Source: Thermodesulfobacteriota bacterium (GTDB taxonomy: Bacteria > Desulfobacterota_D > UBA1144 > Nemesobacterales > UBA2774). From it: a stretch of 64,000 nt of DNA. The stretch lies in NCBI GenBank assembly GCA_040754335.1, contig JBFMCV010000007.1:1-64000 (forward strand), in the 5' to 3' direction. A program made the translations under genes and the position numbers. Below are positions 26,000-34,777 of this stretch, piece by piece; the first letter of the stretch is position 1; each line of letters starts with the position of its first letter. Under the pieces are notes generated by a model that saw only the letters and a list, made by a program, of their open reading frames with translations, did not search any database and had not been told where the DNA came from.

Positions 26000-27109
26000 T
26001 TATCTCAGCTTCAAGGTCGAGAGAGCGAACAGGGAAAGAACGAGCGATATTATCCAGAACCTGATTACGACTTTGGACTCCGACCAGCCTTTGAGCTCGA
26101 AGTGATGGTGGAGAGGGGCCATCCTGAAGACCCTTTTCCCTGTAAGCTTGAATGACGCAACCTGTAATATCACGGACATGGCCTCCGCCACGAAGACCCC
26201 GCCGACGAGGATGAGCAGTATCTCCTGCTTCAATATCAGCGCTACGGAGCCGATCGCCGCTCCTAAAGAGAGGGAGCCGACGTCCCCCATGAAGACCTCC
26301 GCCGGGTGAGAGTTGTACCAGAGGAAGCCGAGACACGCCCCGCCGACGGCGGCGAGATAGACCGCGAGCTCCCCGCCTTCCGGTATGTAGGGTATCTGGA
26401 GGTATCTCGAGAACTCCGCGTGGCCCGCCAGGTATGCGAACAGGACATATGTCGCGGCCGCTACGGCTATGGAGCCGATAGCGAGCCCGTCGAGACCGTC
26501 CGTGAGGTTCACACCGTTTGAAGCCCCCACCACCACGATCAGAGCGAAAGGTATATACAGCCAGCCGAGGTTTATTACGGCCTTTTTGAAAAACGGGAAT
26601 ACGACCGAAGAGAATGAATAATCGGCCACCCGGTTCGCGCTTAACGACATCGTAAATCCGTCGAGGTCGCTCATGATAAGGAGAACGAAGAGTATCCCGA
26701 ACAGTATCTGGAGAGAGAACTTCAACCTTGCCTTCATCCCCTTCTTCTTAGTATATTTGAGCCAGTCGTCGAGAAAACCGATCAACGCGTAGCTCAGCGT
26801 GAAGAGGAGCACCACCCACACTATTTCGCTCGTAAGGTTGAGCCATAAGAGCGAAGAGAAGAGTATCGACAGTATTATAAAGGCGCCGCCCATGGTCGGT
26901 GTACCCGCCTTGGTCTTGTGCGAGGCCGGACCGTCGTCCCTTATATTCTCCTTGAACTGTCCTTTCCTTAGGAAATTTATGAAGAACCCGCCGAGGATAA
27001 TGCTTATGAGGAATGCGGTGACACCCGCGCCGAAGGAGCGGAATGTGATGTACTTGAATACGTTGAAAAGAATGTAGTCGCCCTTCAGCAGATAAAGCAG
27101 GTGAAACAT
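26000..27109 (-). CDS. mraY: Phospho-N-acetylmuramoyl-pentapeptide transferase
   Basis: Membrane enzyme that moves phospho-MurNAc-pentapeptide onto undecaprenyl phosphate, giving lipid I. About ten membrane helices. Diagnostic sites: AGTPTMGG near the start, NGVNLTDGLDGLA with catalytic aspartates, FMGDVGSLSLG and the MAPLHHHFELKGW histidine motif. 369 residues, 11 bases after murF. Confidence 0.97.
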   Translation of the reverse strand: MFHLLYLLKGDYILFNVFKYITFRSFGAGVTAFLISIILGGFFINFLRKGQFKENIRDDGPASHKTKAGTPTMGGAFIILSILFSSLLWLNLTSEIVWVVLLFTLSYALIGFLDDWLKYTKKKGMKARLKFSLQILFGILFVLLIMSDLDGFTMSLSANRVADYSFSSVVFPFFKKAVINLGWLYIPFALIVVVGASNGVNLTDGLDGLAIGSIAVAAATYVLFAYLAGHAEFSRYLQIPYIPEGGELAVYLAAVGGACLGFLWYNSHPAEVFMGDVGSLSLGAAIGSVALILKQEILLILVGGVFVAEAMSVILQVASFKLTGKRVFRMAPLHHHFELKGWSESKVVIRFWIISLVLSLFALSTLKLR

Positions 27110-27120
27110 TTAAACTCTCC

Positions 27121-28485
27121 TTAGACAAGCCTCTTTGTAACCTCTTCCATCCTCATCCCGCGTGAGCCCTTGACGAGAACGAGGTCGCCGGGCTTTGCGA
27201 TCTCCCTCACTATCCTTGCGGCCTCCTCGTGAGACTCCGCATAAAACCCGTTTGTCTTATCGCCTGCCCCTTCGAGAACCGCTTTCCCGAAGCTCCCGAA
27301 TGCTATGACGTAATCGACACCTGAGGCGGACAGATATTCCCCGAGGCCGATATGCTCGCCCGCGCTCATTTCACCTAACTCGAGCATATCCCCGAGAACG
27401 GCTATGGCCCTGCCGCCGCCTTTTAAAGCCGTGAGCTCGTTCACTGCGCTCCGCATCGAGTCCGGGTTCGCGTTATAGGTATCGTTTATTACCCTGAAGC
27501 CCGCCACGCTCTCCTCGACCTCGAGCCTCATGTGCGGGAGTGAAAAACCCCCGAGTCCCTCCGTTATCTCGTCCTTCCCGCACCCGAAGGAGTGCGCAAT
27601 TGACGAGGCGCAGAGGGCGTTCATTACATTGTGAATTCCGATGCCGCCCAGGCGGACGGGAAACTCCTCGCCGCCTAACTTCATGCGGAAGCTTATTCCC
27701 GAGAAACCGTCCTGGCGTATGTCTCTCGCTGTGACGTCAGCCTCGCCGGATTTTACGCCGTATGTGATTTTCCTGCAATCCACCTTCCGTGCGATCTCGA
27801 CTATCCGCGGGTCGTCCGCGTTGACTACGAATACGTTATCGCCGCCGAAACCCTCGACGAGCTCGCCCTTGGCCCTTGCCACCCCTTCGATGCCGCCCAG
27901 CTTTTCGAGGTGCGCCCTTCCTATGTTCGTAATAGCACCCGTATCGGGGAGAGCTATCTCGGCGAGCCTCCTTATTTCTCCGAAATCGTTCATGCCGAGC
28001 TCGACGACGGCCGCTTTATAATTCGCGTCGAGCCTGAAGAGCGTGAGCGGGAGCCCGACCAGGTTATTGAAATTGCCGGAATTCCGGAGCGTCTTGTACT
28101 TGCGGGAGAGGATGCTCCAGGCCATCTCCTTCGTAGTCGTCTTGCCGTTGGAGCCGGTAATTGCGGCGAGCCTGAGTTCCGGGAAGCTCTTTCTCCACCC
28201 GGAAGCGAGGTCGCCGAGCGCCTTGAGCGTGGAAGGGACCTGGATTACCGATTTCCCCCCGTCGTGCGCGCGGGAGCCGTCTTCGATCACCGCGCCGCCC
28301 GCGCCTTTTTTCAAAGCCTCGTCCACATATTCGTGTCCGTCGTGGTTGTCGCCTTTAAGGGCGAAGAATATTTCCCCGTCGGATATGTTCCTCGAATCGG
28401 TGCTTACGCCCGAAAAATGACCGTGTGCCCGGCCTGAAACGAGCTTCCCCTTTGTAGAATCGAGAACAAAATCCAGTCCGAGCAT
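27121..28485 (-). CDS. murF: UDP-MurNAc-tripeptide--D-Ala-D-Ala ligase
   Basis: Adds the D-Ala-D-Ala dipeptide, the last cytoplasmic wall precursor step. ATP loop GSNGKTTTKEM, the segment NIGRAHLEKLGG, and NDTYNANPDSM, which is characteristic of MurF. 454 residues. It lies 14 bases after murE. A ddl gene for making its dipeptide substrate was not found in this window. Confidence 0.97.
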   Translation of the reverse strand: MLGLDFVLDSTKGKLVSGRAHGHFSGVSTDSRNISDGEIFFALKGDNHDGHEYVDEALKKGAGGAVIEDGSRAHDGGKSVIQVPSTLKALGDLASGWRKSFPELRLAAITGSNGKTTTKEMAWSILSRKYKTLRNSGNFNNLVGLPLTLFRLDANYKAAVVELGMNDFGEIRRLAEIALPDTGAITNIGRAHLEKLGGIEGVARAKGELVEGFGGDNVFVVNADDPRIVEIARKVDCRKITYGVKSGEADVTARDIRQDGFSGISFRMKLGGEEFPVRLGGIGIHNVMNALCASSIAHSFGCGKDEITEGLGGFSLPHMRLEVEESVAGFRVINDTYNANPDSMRSAVNELTALKGGGRAIAVLGDMLELGEMSAGEHIGLGEYLSASGVDYVIAFGSFGKAVLEGAGDKTNGFYAESHEEAARIVREIAKPGDLVLVKGSRGMRMEEVTKRLV

Positions 28486-28499
28486 TTTGGTATCGAAAA

Positions 28500-29990
28500 C
28501 TAATTAAGCATCTCCTTCAATATATCCCCTGCGACCGTCCTGTCGTCGAAAGGGAATTTCCTGGTGCCCAGTATCTGATAATCCTCGTGCCCCTTGCCGG
28601 CTATGAGGACCGTATCTTTCTCGCGGGCTATGCCGAGGGCTTTTCTGATGGCCTCTTTCCTGTCCGATATCCTGAAATAGGGTCTGTTGTCTGTACCTGA
28701 CTCGAAGACGCCGCGCTCTATATCGTCTATTATATCTTCGGGTGATTCGGTGCGGGGGTTGTCCGACGTGACGATCAGGACGTCCGTAAGCTCCCTGCCT
28801 ATAATGCCCATCTTTGGCCTCTTCGTCCTGTCCCTGTCCCCGCCGCATCCGAACACGAGTATCACTTTGCCCGCCGTAAGCGGCCTTACCGCGTTGAGCA
28901 CGTTTTTGAGCGCGTCAGGGGTATGCGCATAATCGACCAGCACCTGAAAACCGAGCGCGTTCTCTACCCTCTCGAGCCTCCCCGGCACGGCGGTGAAGCT
29001 TGCCACGGCGCGCTCCACGGCCCCGGGCGGGGAACCCAGTGAAAGCGCGGCCGCTACGGATGCCAGTATATTCGACAGATTGTGCTCGCCGAAGAGAGGC
29101 GATTTTATTTCGACCCGTCCGTAGGGAGTATCGACTCGCGCGGTTATGCCTTCCTCGGAGACCCTGTAGCTCTCGGCGAAAACGGAGGCGTTCTTATCCC
29201 TGAGCGAGTACGTCAAGACAGCGCCGGGAGCAATTCTGGCGATCTCTCTCCCGAAAGGGTCGTCGATGTTTATAATCGAAAACTTGTTCTTTTTATTGCT
29301 ATCCCTGAGCAGCTCGGTGAAGAGCTTTTTCTTTGCGTTATAGTAATTCTCCATCGTGCCGTGGTAGTCAAGGTGGTCCTGTGTCAGGTTAGTAAAGACA
29401 GCGGCGTCGAAGTGGCATTCGAGCACCCTTTTTCTGTCGATGGCGTGAGAGGAAACCTCCATAGCCGCACAGTCCACTCCCGAGTCCCTCATTTCTCTAA
29501 GCAGCCTCATAAGATCAAGCGACTCCGGGGTCGTCATCGGGGCATCGACCCTCCTGCCCGCGTACCTGTATTCGATCGTGCCTATGACGCCCGGGTTCCT
29601 CCGCTCCTCCTTCCATATCGATTCGAGAAGGTAGGTAACCGTCGTTTTTCCGTTCGTGCCCGTGACACCCGCGAGGCAGAGCTCGTCAGCGGGATTGCCG
29701 TAAAAATTCGCCGCAGCCTTCGCGAGCGACTCCCTCGAATCCTCAGCAACTATAACGGAGACTCCGTGGCAGGTCCTCCCGGGCTCGTCTTCGACTAGTA
29801 AAGCCCTCGCGCCGTTACCGAGCGCCGAGTCTATGTACCTGTGGCCGTCTGTCTTTTCTCCCTTGAGCGCGGCGAACAGGTATCCCTCTTTCACCTTATT
29901 CGAATCGATTGAAATCCCTGAAATCTCTAACCCGTCGTCTCCATCGAACTTTTTTATTTTTATTCCTCGAATTATTTCCCTTAGCGTCAT
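28500..29990 (-). CDS. murE: UDP-MurNAc-dipeptide--meso-DAP ligase
   Basis: Adds the third amino acid of the stem peptide. ATP loop GTNGKTTVTYLLES and the carbamylated-lysine region are in place. The substrate motif DNPR (in TSDNPRTESPEDI) marks the meso-diaminopimelate type; lysine-adding enzymes carry a different motif. That points to DAP-type, Gram-negative-style peptidoglycan. 496 residues, overlapping ftsI by four bases. Confidence 0.97.
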   Translation of the reverse strand: MTLREIIRGIKIKKFDGDDGLEISGISIDSNKVKEGYLFAALKGEKTDGHRYIDSALGNGARALLVEDEPGRTCHGVSVIVAEDSRESLAKAAANFYGNPADELCLAGVTGTNGKTTVTYLLESIWKEERRNPGVIGTIEYRYAGRRVDAPMTTPESLDLMRLLREMRDSGVDCAAMEVSSHAIDRKRVLECHFDAAVFTNLTQDHLDYHGTMENYYNAKKKLFTELLRDSNKKNKFSIINIDDPFGREIARIAPGAVLTYSLRDKNASVFAESYRVSEEGITARVDTPYGRVEIKSPLFGEHNLSNILASVAAALSLGSPPGAVERAVASFTAVPGRLERVENALGFQVLVDYAHTPDALKNVLNAVRPLTAGKVILVFGCGGDRDRTKRPKMGIIGRELTDVLIVTSDNPRTESPEDIIDDIERGVFESGTDNRPYFRISDRKEAIRKALGIAREKDTVLIAGKGHEDYQILGTRKFPFDDRTVAGDILKEMLN

Positions 29991-31924
29991 ATATTCTGTT
30001 TAAGCTCTATAGAACATACCATACCTTCTTTAATCATATCCCCCGGAGAGGGACTCTGACCGGTCACGTAGCCGCTCCCCTTGACTTCGACCTTGATGCC
30101 TTCCTGTTCCGACCATTTGAGTATGTCCCTTACGCTCTTGCCGCTCAAGTCGGGCATTATCTTCGCTCCGACGAGCTCCTTCCGGGGCGAGATACCCATG
30201 TGGAACAGCACCTTCTCCGCGATCTGCCTGAAAATCGGCGCGGAAACCGAGCCCCCGTAGGTCAATTTCTTGGGCGCCTCGACCACGACGACGAGCGTTA
30301 TCTTAGGGTCGTCCGAGGGCGCGAACCCGATGAAGGAAGCTATATACCGGTCGCTATAATAACCGCCGTTGACCGGGTCGGGTATCTGCGCGGTCCCGGT
30401 CTTTCCCGCGACTTTATAGCCGGGGATGGCCGCCTTCTTTCCCGTCCCCTCTTCAACCACACTCTCCAGAATCCGCGTCATCTCTACCGCGGTGTCGTAT
30501 GATATTACCCGGCTTTCGACCTCCGGTTTATTATCCCTGATTACATTCCCGTCGGGGCCTATTATCTCCCTGACCATGTGAGGCTTCATAAGGTATCCGC
30601 CGTTCGCTATCGCCGAGAGCGCGGACGCGAGCTGGAGCGACGTGACGGAGACTCCCTGGCCGAACGAGATGGTGGCGAGCTCGATCCTGCCCCACGATTT
30701 CGGGCTCGTGACCCTGCCGCTCGATTCTCCCGGGACGTCTATTCCTGTCTTGTCTCCGAAGCCGAATTTCTTGAGATAGCTGTAGTATTTTTCCTTGCCG
30801 AGCATCTCCCCTATCTTGGACGCGCAGATGTTGCTCGACACCCTTATTACGTCCGCAAACGTGAGTGTGCCGTAGGGATGGACGTCCTTTATAATCTTGG
30901 CTCCCACCTGCCTCCTGCCGTTCTCGCAGTAGAACTCAGTGGAGGGGTTCGCGACCTTTTCCTGGAGCGCGCTCGCGGCGAGAAAGGTCTTCATGGTGGA
31001 GCCGGGCTCGTAGGTATACCAGACGGGGAGGTTCCTCCTGTAATCGAGCGGGAAGTCGCCGTATTTGTTGGGATCGAGAAAAGGGTAGGAAGCCATGGCG
31101 AGCACTTCGCCTGTCTCGGGGTCGAGGAGGATGGCCATTCCCTTCTCGCCGTTCATTTTCTCAATGCCGTCTTTGAGCTCCCTCTCGACTATGTGCTGTA
31201 TCTGGGAATCGATTGTGAGGATGATGTCGTGGCCCGCGGTTTTCTCTTCGTCGAAGTCCTCGACTATATCGGGGTTGTTTATGATCTTTCTTCCGAGGGC
31301 GTCTTTCTTGAGCGTGATTTTTCCGGGCTTTCCGATAAGGAGGCCGTCATACCGGTATTCGATGCCCTCGATGCCGGTCGAATCTATATTAGTGAAGCCG
31401 AGCACCTGACCCATGAGCGGCCCGTTGGGATAGACTCGCTTGGGCTCTTCTATAAATCCTATCCCTTCGATCTTCATTTGCTCGAGCTCGGTCGTAACAG
31501 CGGGATCGACGAGCCTGTCGAGCCATACGAACGAGGACTTCGATGTGAGCTTCTGGAGCACTGTCTTTTCCGGCATCCCGAGCTTTTCCGAAAGCGTCTT
31601 CGACAGCTCCGCCGGATTCTTCACCGCATAGGGGTTGGCGAAGACGGATTTTATCTCGACGTTGACGGCGAGCTCCTTCAGGTTGCGGTCGAGTATCTTC
31701 CCGCGGCGCGGGAGGAGCGTCGAGCTCCCATGGTGCTGTTTCCTGGCTATCGTGAACGCCCGCTCGCGGTCGAGCACCTGTAAATCGAGCGCTTTAATGC
31801 AGACCGAAGCGAAAAGAACGAGCACGAAAGCCCCGACGATCGCAATCTTCCATCTGGGCCTGTCGAGGTCCCTGCCGAGGGAAATCCTTTTCGAGCTCTT
31901 CTTCGCGTTCTTCATCGGCTTCAT
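29987..31924 (-). CDS. ftsI: Septal penicillin-binding protein FtsI with C-terminal PASTA domain
   Basis: Transpeptidase that cross-links new septal peptidoglycan together with FtsW. One N-terminal membrane helix (about 28-48), a pedestal domain, then the transpeptidase with STMK (active-site serine), SSN and KTGTAQ. The final 65 residues (IMPDLSGKSVRDILKW onward) form one PASTA domain. 645 residues. E. coli FtsI lacks PASTA; it is usual in Gram-positive PBPs and also occurs in some deltaproteobacterial-type homologues. It overlaps ftsL and murE by four bases each. Confidence 0.95.
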   Translation of the reverse strand: MKPMKNAKKSSKRISLGRDLDRPRWKIAIVGAFVLVLFASVCIKALDLQVLDRERAFTIARKQHHGSSTLLPRRGKILDRNLKELAVNVEIKSVFANPYAVKNPAELSKTLSEKLGMPEKTVLQKLTSKSSFVWLDRLVDPAVTTELEQMKIEGIGFIEEPKRVYPNGPLMGQVLGFTNIDSTGIEGIEYRYDGLLIGKPGKITLKKDALGRKIINNPDIVEDFDEEKTAGHDIILTIDSQIQHIVERELKDGIEKMNGEKGMAILLDPETGEVLAMASYPFLDPNKYGDFPLDYRRNLPVWYTYEPGSTMKTFLAASALQEKVANPSTEFYCENGRRQVGAKIIKDVHPYGTLTFADVIRVSSNICASKIGEMLGKEKYYSYLKKFGFGDKTGIDVPGESSGRVTSPKSWGRIELATISFGQGVSVTSLQLASALSAIANGGYLMKPHMVREIIGPDGNVIRDNKPEVESRVISYDTAVEMTRILESVVEEGTGKKAAIPGYKVAGKTGTAQIPDPVNGGYYSDRYIASFIGFAPSDDPKITLVVVVEAPKKLTYGGSVSAPIFRQIAEKVLFHMGISPRKELVGAKIMPDLSGKSVRDILKWSEQEGIKVEVKGSGYVTGQSPSPGDMIKEGMVCSIELKQNI

Positions 31925-32259
31925 TTTTTACCGTCTGCGACAGTGGTCTCTTCTATATAGATTATGTCTTCCTGTGTCGGGTACTTGAACCCCATTTCAA
32001 TCGCGGTCTGTTCGAGCCTGTCGGGGGATTTCGCCCTCATGAACTCGGACTGGAGTCTCCGCTTCTCCTTGAGCAGCTCGTTCGTCTGCCTGTTGTTCCT
32101 CGAAATCTCGTAGCCGATCCTCAGCTCCTCGACCTTGAACCTGACATAAAAGAGCGCGAGCGCGAGCGCAATAAGCACGAGTATCACGAACCCGGTAGAG
32201 AGGCCGGCTCTCTCCGATTTCTCCTTCTCTCTCGACCCTAGCACCTTCACCTGACCCAT
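31921..32259 (-). CDS. ftsL: Cell division protein FtsL
   Basis: Small bitopic divisome protein, 112 residues. It has a short cytoplasmic part, one membrane helix (about 23-40) and a periplasmic coiled coil (about 42-80) ending in a MGFKYPTQEDIIYI-like tail. The sequence family is weakly conserved, so the call rests on topology and on its place between rsmH and ftsI. It starts two bases after rsmH and overlaps ftsI by four. Confidence 0.85.
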   Translation of the reverse strand: MGQVKVLGSREKEKSERAGLSTGFVILVLIALALALFYVRFKVEELRIGYEISRNNRQTNELLKEKRRLQSEFMRAKSPDRLEQTAIEMGFKYPTQEDIIYIEETTVADGKK

Positions 32260-32261
32260 TC

Positions 32262-33245
32262 CTACACCCTTTCCCCAACCCTCATCTTGGCGCTCCGCGC
32301 CCTGGGGTTGTTAAGTATCTCTTCTTCACCGGGAACTATCGGGGTGCGCGTGATTATCTTAAGAATCCTTTTCTTGCCGCAGCCGCATTCAGGCATCCCC
32401 GGCGGACAGACACAGGGGGAGGACATACGGAGGAAGCTCGATTTAACCAGCCTGTCCTCGAGCGAGTGAAAGGAGATTATCACGAGCCTGCCGCCAATCC
32501 TCAGGCGGGAAACGGCTTTCCCGATAAATTCCTTTATGTTCTCGAGCTCGTTGTTGACGGCTATGCGGAGCGCCTGGAACGTCTTCGTCGCGGGGTGTAT
32601 CCTCGCGGGGTGGAATTTCCTCGGTATGGCTTCCGACACAACTCTCGCGAGCTCGGCGGACGTCCTGATGGGATTCTCTTTCCTCGTCTCCACTATCCTC
32701 TTCGCTATCCTTTTCGACCACTTCTCCTCCCCGTACATCCTGAGGACCCTCGATATCTCGTCCATGGTCATTTCGTTGACGAGGTCGTAGGCCGTAAACC
32801 TGAGCCTCGGGTCCATCCTCATATCGAGGGGCTCTTCCCTCATGAAGCTGAATCCCCTTTCGCTCGTCTCGATCTGATATGAGGACATCCCGAGGTCGGC
32901 CAGTATGCCGTCGACCTCCCTGATGTCGAGACCGTCGAGCACTTTATCTATGTCGGAGAAATTGCTGTTTCTGTAAATTACGTGGCCGTTATACGCGGAG
33001 AGCCTCTCACGGGAAATGGAGATCGACTCCTCGTCGACGTCGAGACCGATGACGAGAGACCTCGAATGCGTATGATCGAGTATGGATTTGGTGTGTCCGC
33101 CCATGCCCAGGGTGGCGTCGACGTATACGCCCTCGGGCCGGGTGACGAGATAACTCACAACCTCTTCGCTCAGCACCGATCGATGGACCGGCTGCGATAT
33201 TTCAGCGACCGCGTTTTCCATCTCCTTATAGTCCTTGTCCCGCAA
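32262..33245 (-). CDS. rsmH: 16S rRNA m4C1402 methyltransferase
   Basis: Methylates N4 of C1402 in the 16S decoding centre with S-adenosylmethionine. VYVDATLGMGGHTKSIL is the cofactor loop; ILADLGMSSYQIE and SFHSLEDRLVKS are family signatures. The Cys-rich end CVCPPGMPECGCGKK is unremarkable for the family. The first codon is TTG at 33245 behind GGGAG, inside the end of mraZ (20-base overlap); ATG at 33221 is possible but its GGAG touches the codon. 327 residues from the TTG. Confidence 0.96.
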   Translation of the reverse strand: MRDKDYKEMENAVAEISQPVHRSVLSEEVVSYLVTRPEGVYVDATLGMGGHTKSILDHTHSRSLVIGLDVDEESISISRERLSAYNGHVIYRNSNFSDIDKVLDGLDIREVDGILADLGMSSYQIETSERGFSFMREEPLDMRMDPRLRFTAYDLVNEMTMDEISRVLRMYGEEKWSKRIAKRIVETRKENPIRTSAELARVVSEAIPRKFHPARIHPATKTFQALRIAVNNELENIKEFIGKAVSRLRIGGRLVIISFHSLEDRLVKSSFLRMSSPCVCPPGMPECGCGKKRILKIITRTPIVPGEEEILNNPRARSAKMRVGERV

Positions 33246-33672
33246 GAATCTCCCTGCTCTTCTTGAATTCTTCGTAAGCGCGGCCCTGCTCTTCCTGCTC
33301 CCAGACTTCCTTCGCCCAGATCTCTATCCTCGTCAGCATGCCGATCATGATAACCTCTTTATCGATGCGGGCATGGCTCCTGAGCGGCTGCGGTATGAGG
33401 ACCCTGCCCTGACCGTCGAGGGGGCAGTCGACCGCGCCTCCCATCAGGTATCTCAGGAATGATATGACCTCCTGCCTGAACTGGGGGAGGGAGGACACTT
33501 TTCTTTCGATCTCGTTCCATTCCCTGAGCGGGTACGCCGCGAGGCATTTGTCGAAATTTGTAATGATCAGAGTCTCATCCGCGTACTTTTCCCTGCATAC
33601 TTCCCGGAACCTCGCAGGGATACTCACGCGTCCTTTATCCGTCATCGTATGTTCGTATCGTCCTCGGAACAT
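33226..33672 (-). CDS. mraZ: Transcriptional regulator MraZ
   Basis: AbrB-fold DNA-binding ring protein that in other bacteria binds its own promoter and represses the dcw cluster. Two swapped-hairpin repeats are seen: DKGRVSIPARFREVC near residue 12 and GQGRVLIPQPLRSHA near residue 85. 148 residues. It is the first gene of the cluster. A good promoter and a run of four GTGG-type boxes at exact 10-base spacing lie directly upstream, so self-regulation is likely here. Confidence 0.96.
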   Translation of the reverse strand: MFRGRYEHTMTDKGRVSIPARFREVCREKYADETLIITNFDKCLAAYPLREWNEIERKVSSLPQFRQEVISFLRYLMGGAVDCPLDGQGRVLIPQPLRSHARIDKEVIMIGMLTRIEIWAKEVWEQEEQGRAYEEFKKSREILAGQGL

Positions 33673-33678
33673 ATCATA

Positions 33679-33712
33679 CCATCTTATGCCACTTTATACC
33701 ACTCACAACCAC
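33679..33712 (-). promoter_or_regulatory. Proximal MraZ operator: four boxes at 10-base spacing
   Basis: On the minus strand GTGG, GTGG, GTGG and ATGG begin exactly 10 bases apart (plus-strand CCAC at 33709, 33699, 33689 and CCAT at 33679). MraZ is known to bind such direct repeats upstream of its own gene. The first box overlaps the -10 element and the last is six bases from the mraZ ATG, so the array also covers the ribosome-binding region, where no strong Shine-Dalgarno is visible. Confidence 0.85.
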
Positions 33713-33739
33713 TATATAACTTTGTCTTAAGTTTGTCAA
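33711..33739 (-). promoter_or_regulatory. Sigma70-type promoter of the dcw cluster
   Basis: TTGACA (33739-33734), a 17-base spacer, then TATAGT (33716-33711). Transcription should start about seven bases on, giving a leader of roughly 30 bases before mraZ. Confidence 0.85.
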
Positions 33740-33938
33740 GTAAGTTTGTGTTATTTTTCAATTTTTTAGTCCGTTCGGGTGGTTAAAATAAAAACATTCG
33801 CAATTAACTTACGTATTGGCATGAAAAGAATGGTTTTTCGGGCATCCCGAGGGAGCTTGCTTTAATAATGCATTGTAACATATTGTTATCACTATATATA
33901 TTATTTACCAATCCGGCGGGTATAAAAATATAACAATG

Positions 33939-33952
33939 CCACTTTGTACCAC
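33939..33952 (-). promoter_or_regulatory. Distal pair of MraZ-type boxes
   Basis: Two GTGG boxes 10 bases apart (CCAC at 33939 and 33949 on the plus strand), in the context TGCCACTTTGTACCAC. This nearly copies TGCCACTTTATACCAC of the proximal operator, about 250 bases away. It may be a second operator half; binding is untested. Confidence 0.5.
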
Positions 33953-34302
33953 AGGATAACTAAAGTCGGTCCGCACGCCGATTCTGTAGGCTCTAGTTAA
34001 CGCGACCCAAAGACGGGATTCCCCCTTCGCTTCGGACTCCGCTAAAGCTTCGACCGACAAGAAAACTTCGGGAGACGAGCAGTGCGGACGGGTGAGGCGC
34101 GGGCGCAGAGGGACATAACCCGTCCATGCTTCGACACGCTCAGCACGAACGGGTTGGGGTTCGTGTGTTGGTTTGGGCGGAAGAGGTTAAGATGTATCGG
34201 GTGTGAGCACAGATTCTGGGCCATACATTGCGTGCCGCCGATTTGCCAGCAGATAATATCGGAGCTGAGAAAGTTGCAATCTGGACTATAGGTGAGAGAG
34301 AC

Positions 34303-34326
34303 CGATTCCTCACTAGTTCGGAATCG
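34303..34326. repeat. Hairpin repeat family A, copy 5
   Basis: Stem CGATTCC / GGAATCG around a 10-base loop. Confidence 0.6.
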
Positions 34327-34356
34327 TTTGTGAATGTCGGGAAGGAGAAAGACGAG

Positions 34357-34377
34357 ATGCTGAAACAAGTTCAGCAT
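34357..34377. repeat. Hairpin repeat family E, copy 1
   Basis: Arms ATGCTGAA / TTCAGCAT around ACAAG. Confidence 0.55.
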
Positions 34378-34532
34378 GACAAGAAAATTAGAGAATCCCA
34401 GCCACGAGTTATTTAACATCTACAGCAATGACAGGAAAATCGGTGAATTTCGGCCCTGAATCATTTAACACCTTCGGAAAAAAGCATAAAGTTGTATATA
34501 ATCTTGTGATTTAAAATACCGAAGCCGAGTTT

Positions 34533-34757
34533 ATGCCCACTATATCGATAAAGCTCAAAAATAACAGTGAAAGCGTGTATTTCCAATCCATCATGGGCAC
34601 CTATTCGCACCTGGCGTGGGTGAGGACGGACGACCCGGAATCGGGGATCATTCAGGTGATAACCACTCCGGACCTGTTGGAAGAAACTCGCAGCATACTG
34701 GAAAATTTAAAAAAAGAGATAGAGTTCGAGGAGGTAGGCCGGGCCTGGGGCACTTAA
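34533..34757 (+). CDS. Small DUF4911-like protein
   Basis: A 74-residue cytoplasmic protein with no motif of known function. The pattern of a YFQSIMGTYSHLAWVRT segment, then IIQVITTPDLLEE and a short final helix, resembles DUF4911 as I recall it; unconfirmed. It lies 20 bases before murJ and is probably transcribed with it. Function unknown. Confidence 0.6.
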   Translation: MPTISIKLKNNSESVYFQSIMGTYSHLAWVRTDDPESGIIQVITTPDLLEETRSILENLKKEIEFEEVGRAWGT

Positions 34758-34777
34758 CGCCCCAAGCCCCGTCCGAT

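Larger units (their letters stand above)
33740..34532. other. Divergent spacer between mraZ and the DUF4911-like gene
   Basis: No gene seen. Nearest mraZ it is AT-rich and holds the distal MraZ boxes. From about 34020 it is a repeat mosaic: a CCCGT...ACGAACGGG palindrome near 34122-34155, family A copy 5 (34303-34326), a GTGAATGTCGGGAA module, family E copy 1 (34357-34377) and TTTAACATCTACAG at 34413. TATAAT at 34497-34502 may be a -10 box for the downstream genes; its -35 is poor. Confidence 0.6.

Noticed and set aside
30578-31783. Plus-strand open frame of 401 codons opposite ftsI
   Set aside because: Antisense shadow of ftsI with a composition typical of reverse-frame reading.
33961-34532. 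CRISPR-like repetition in long spacers
   Set aside because: Repeat copies are dispersed, unequal and palindromic, without regular spacers or cas genes.
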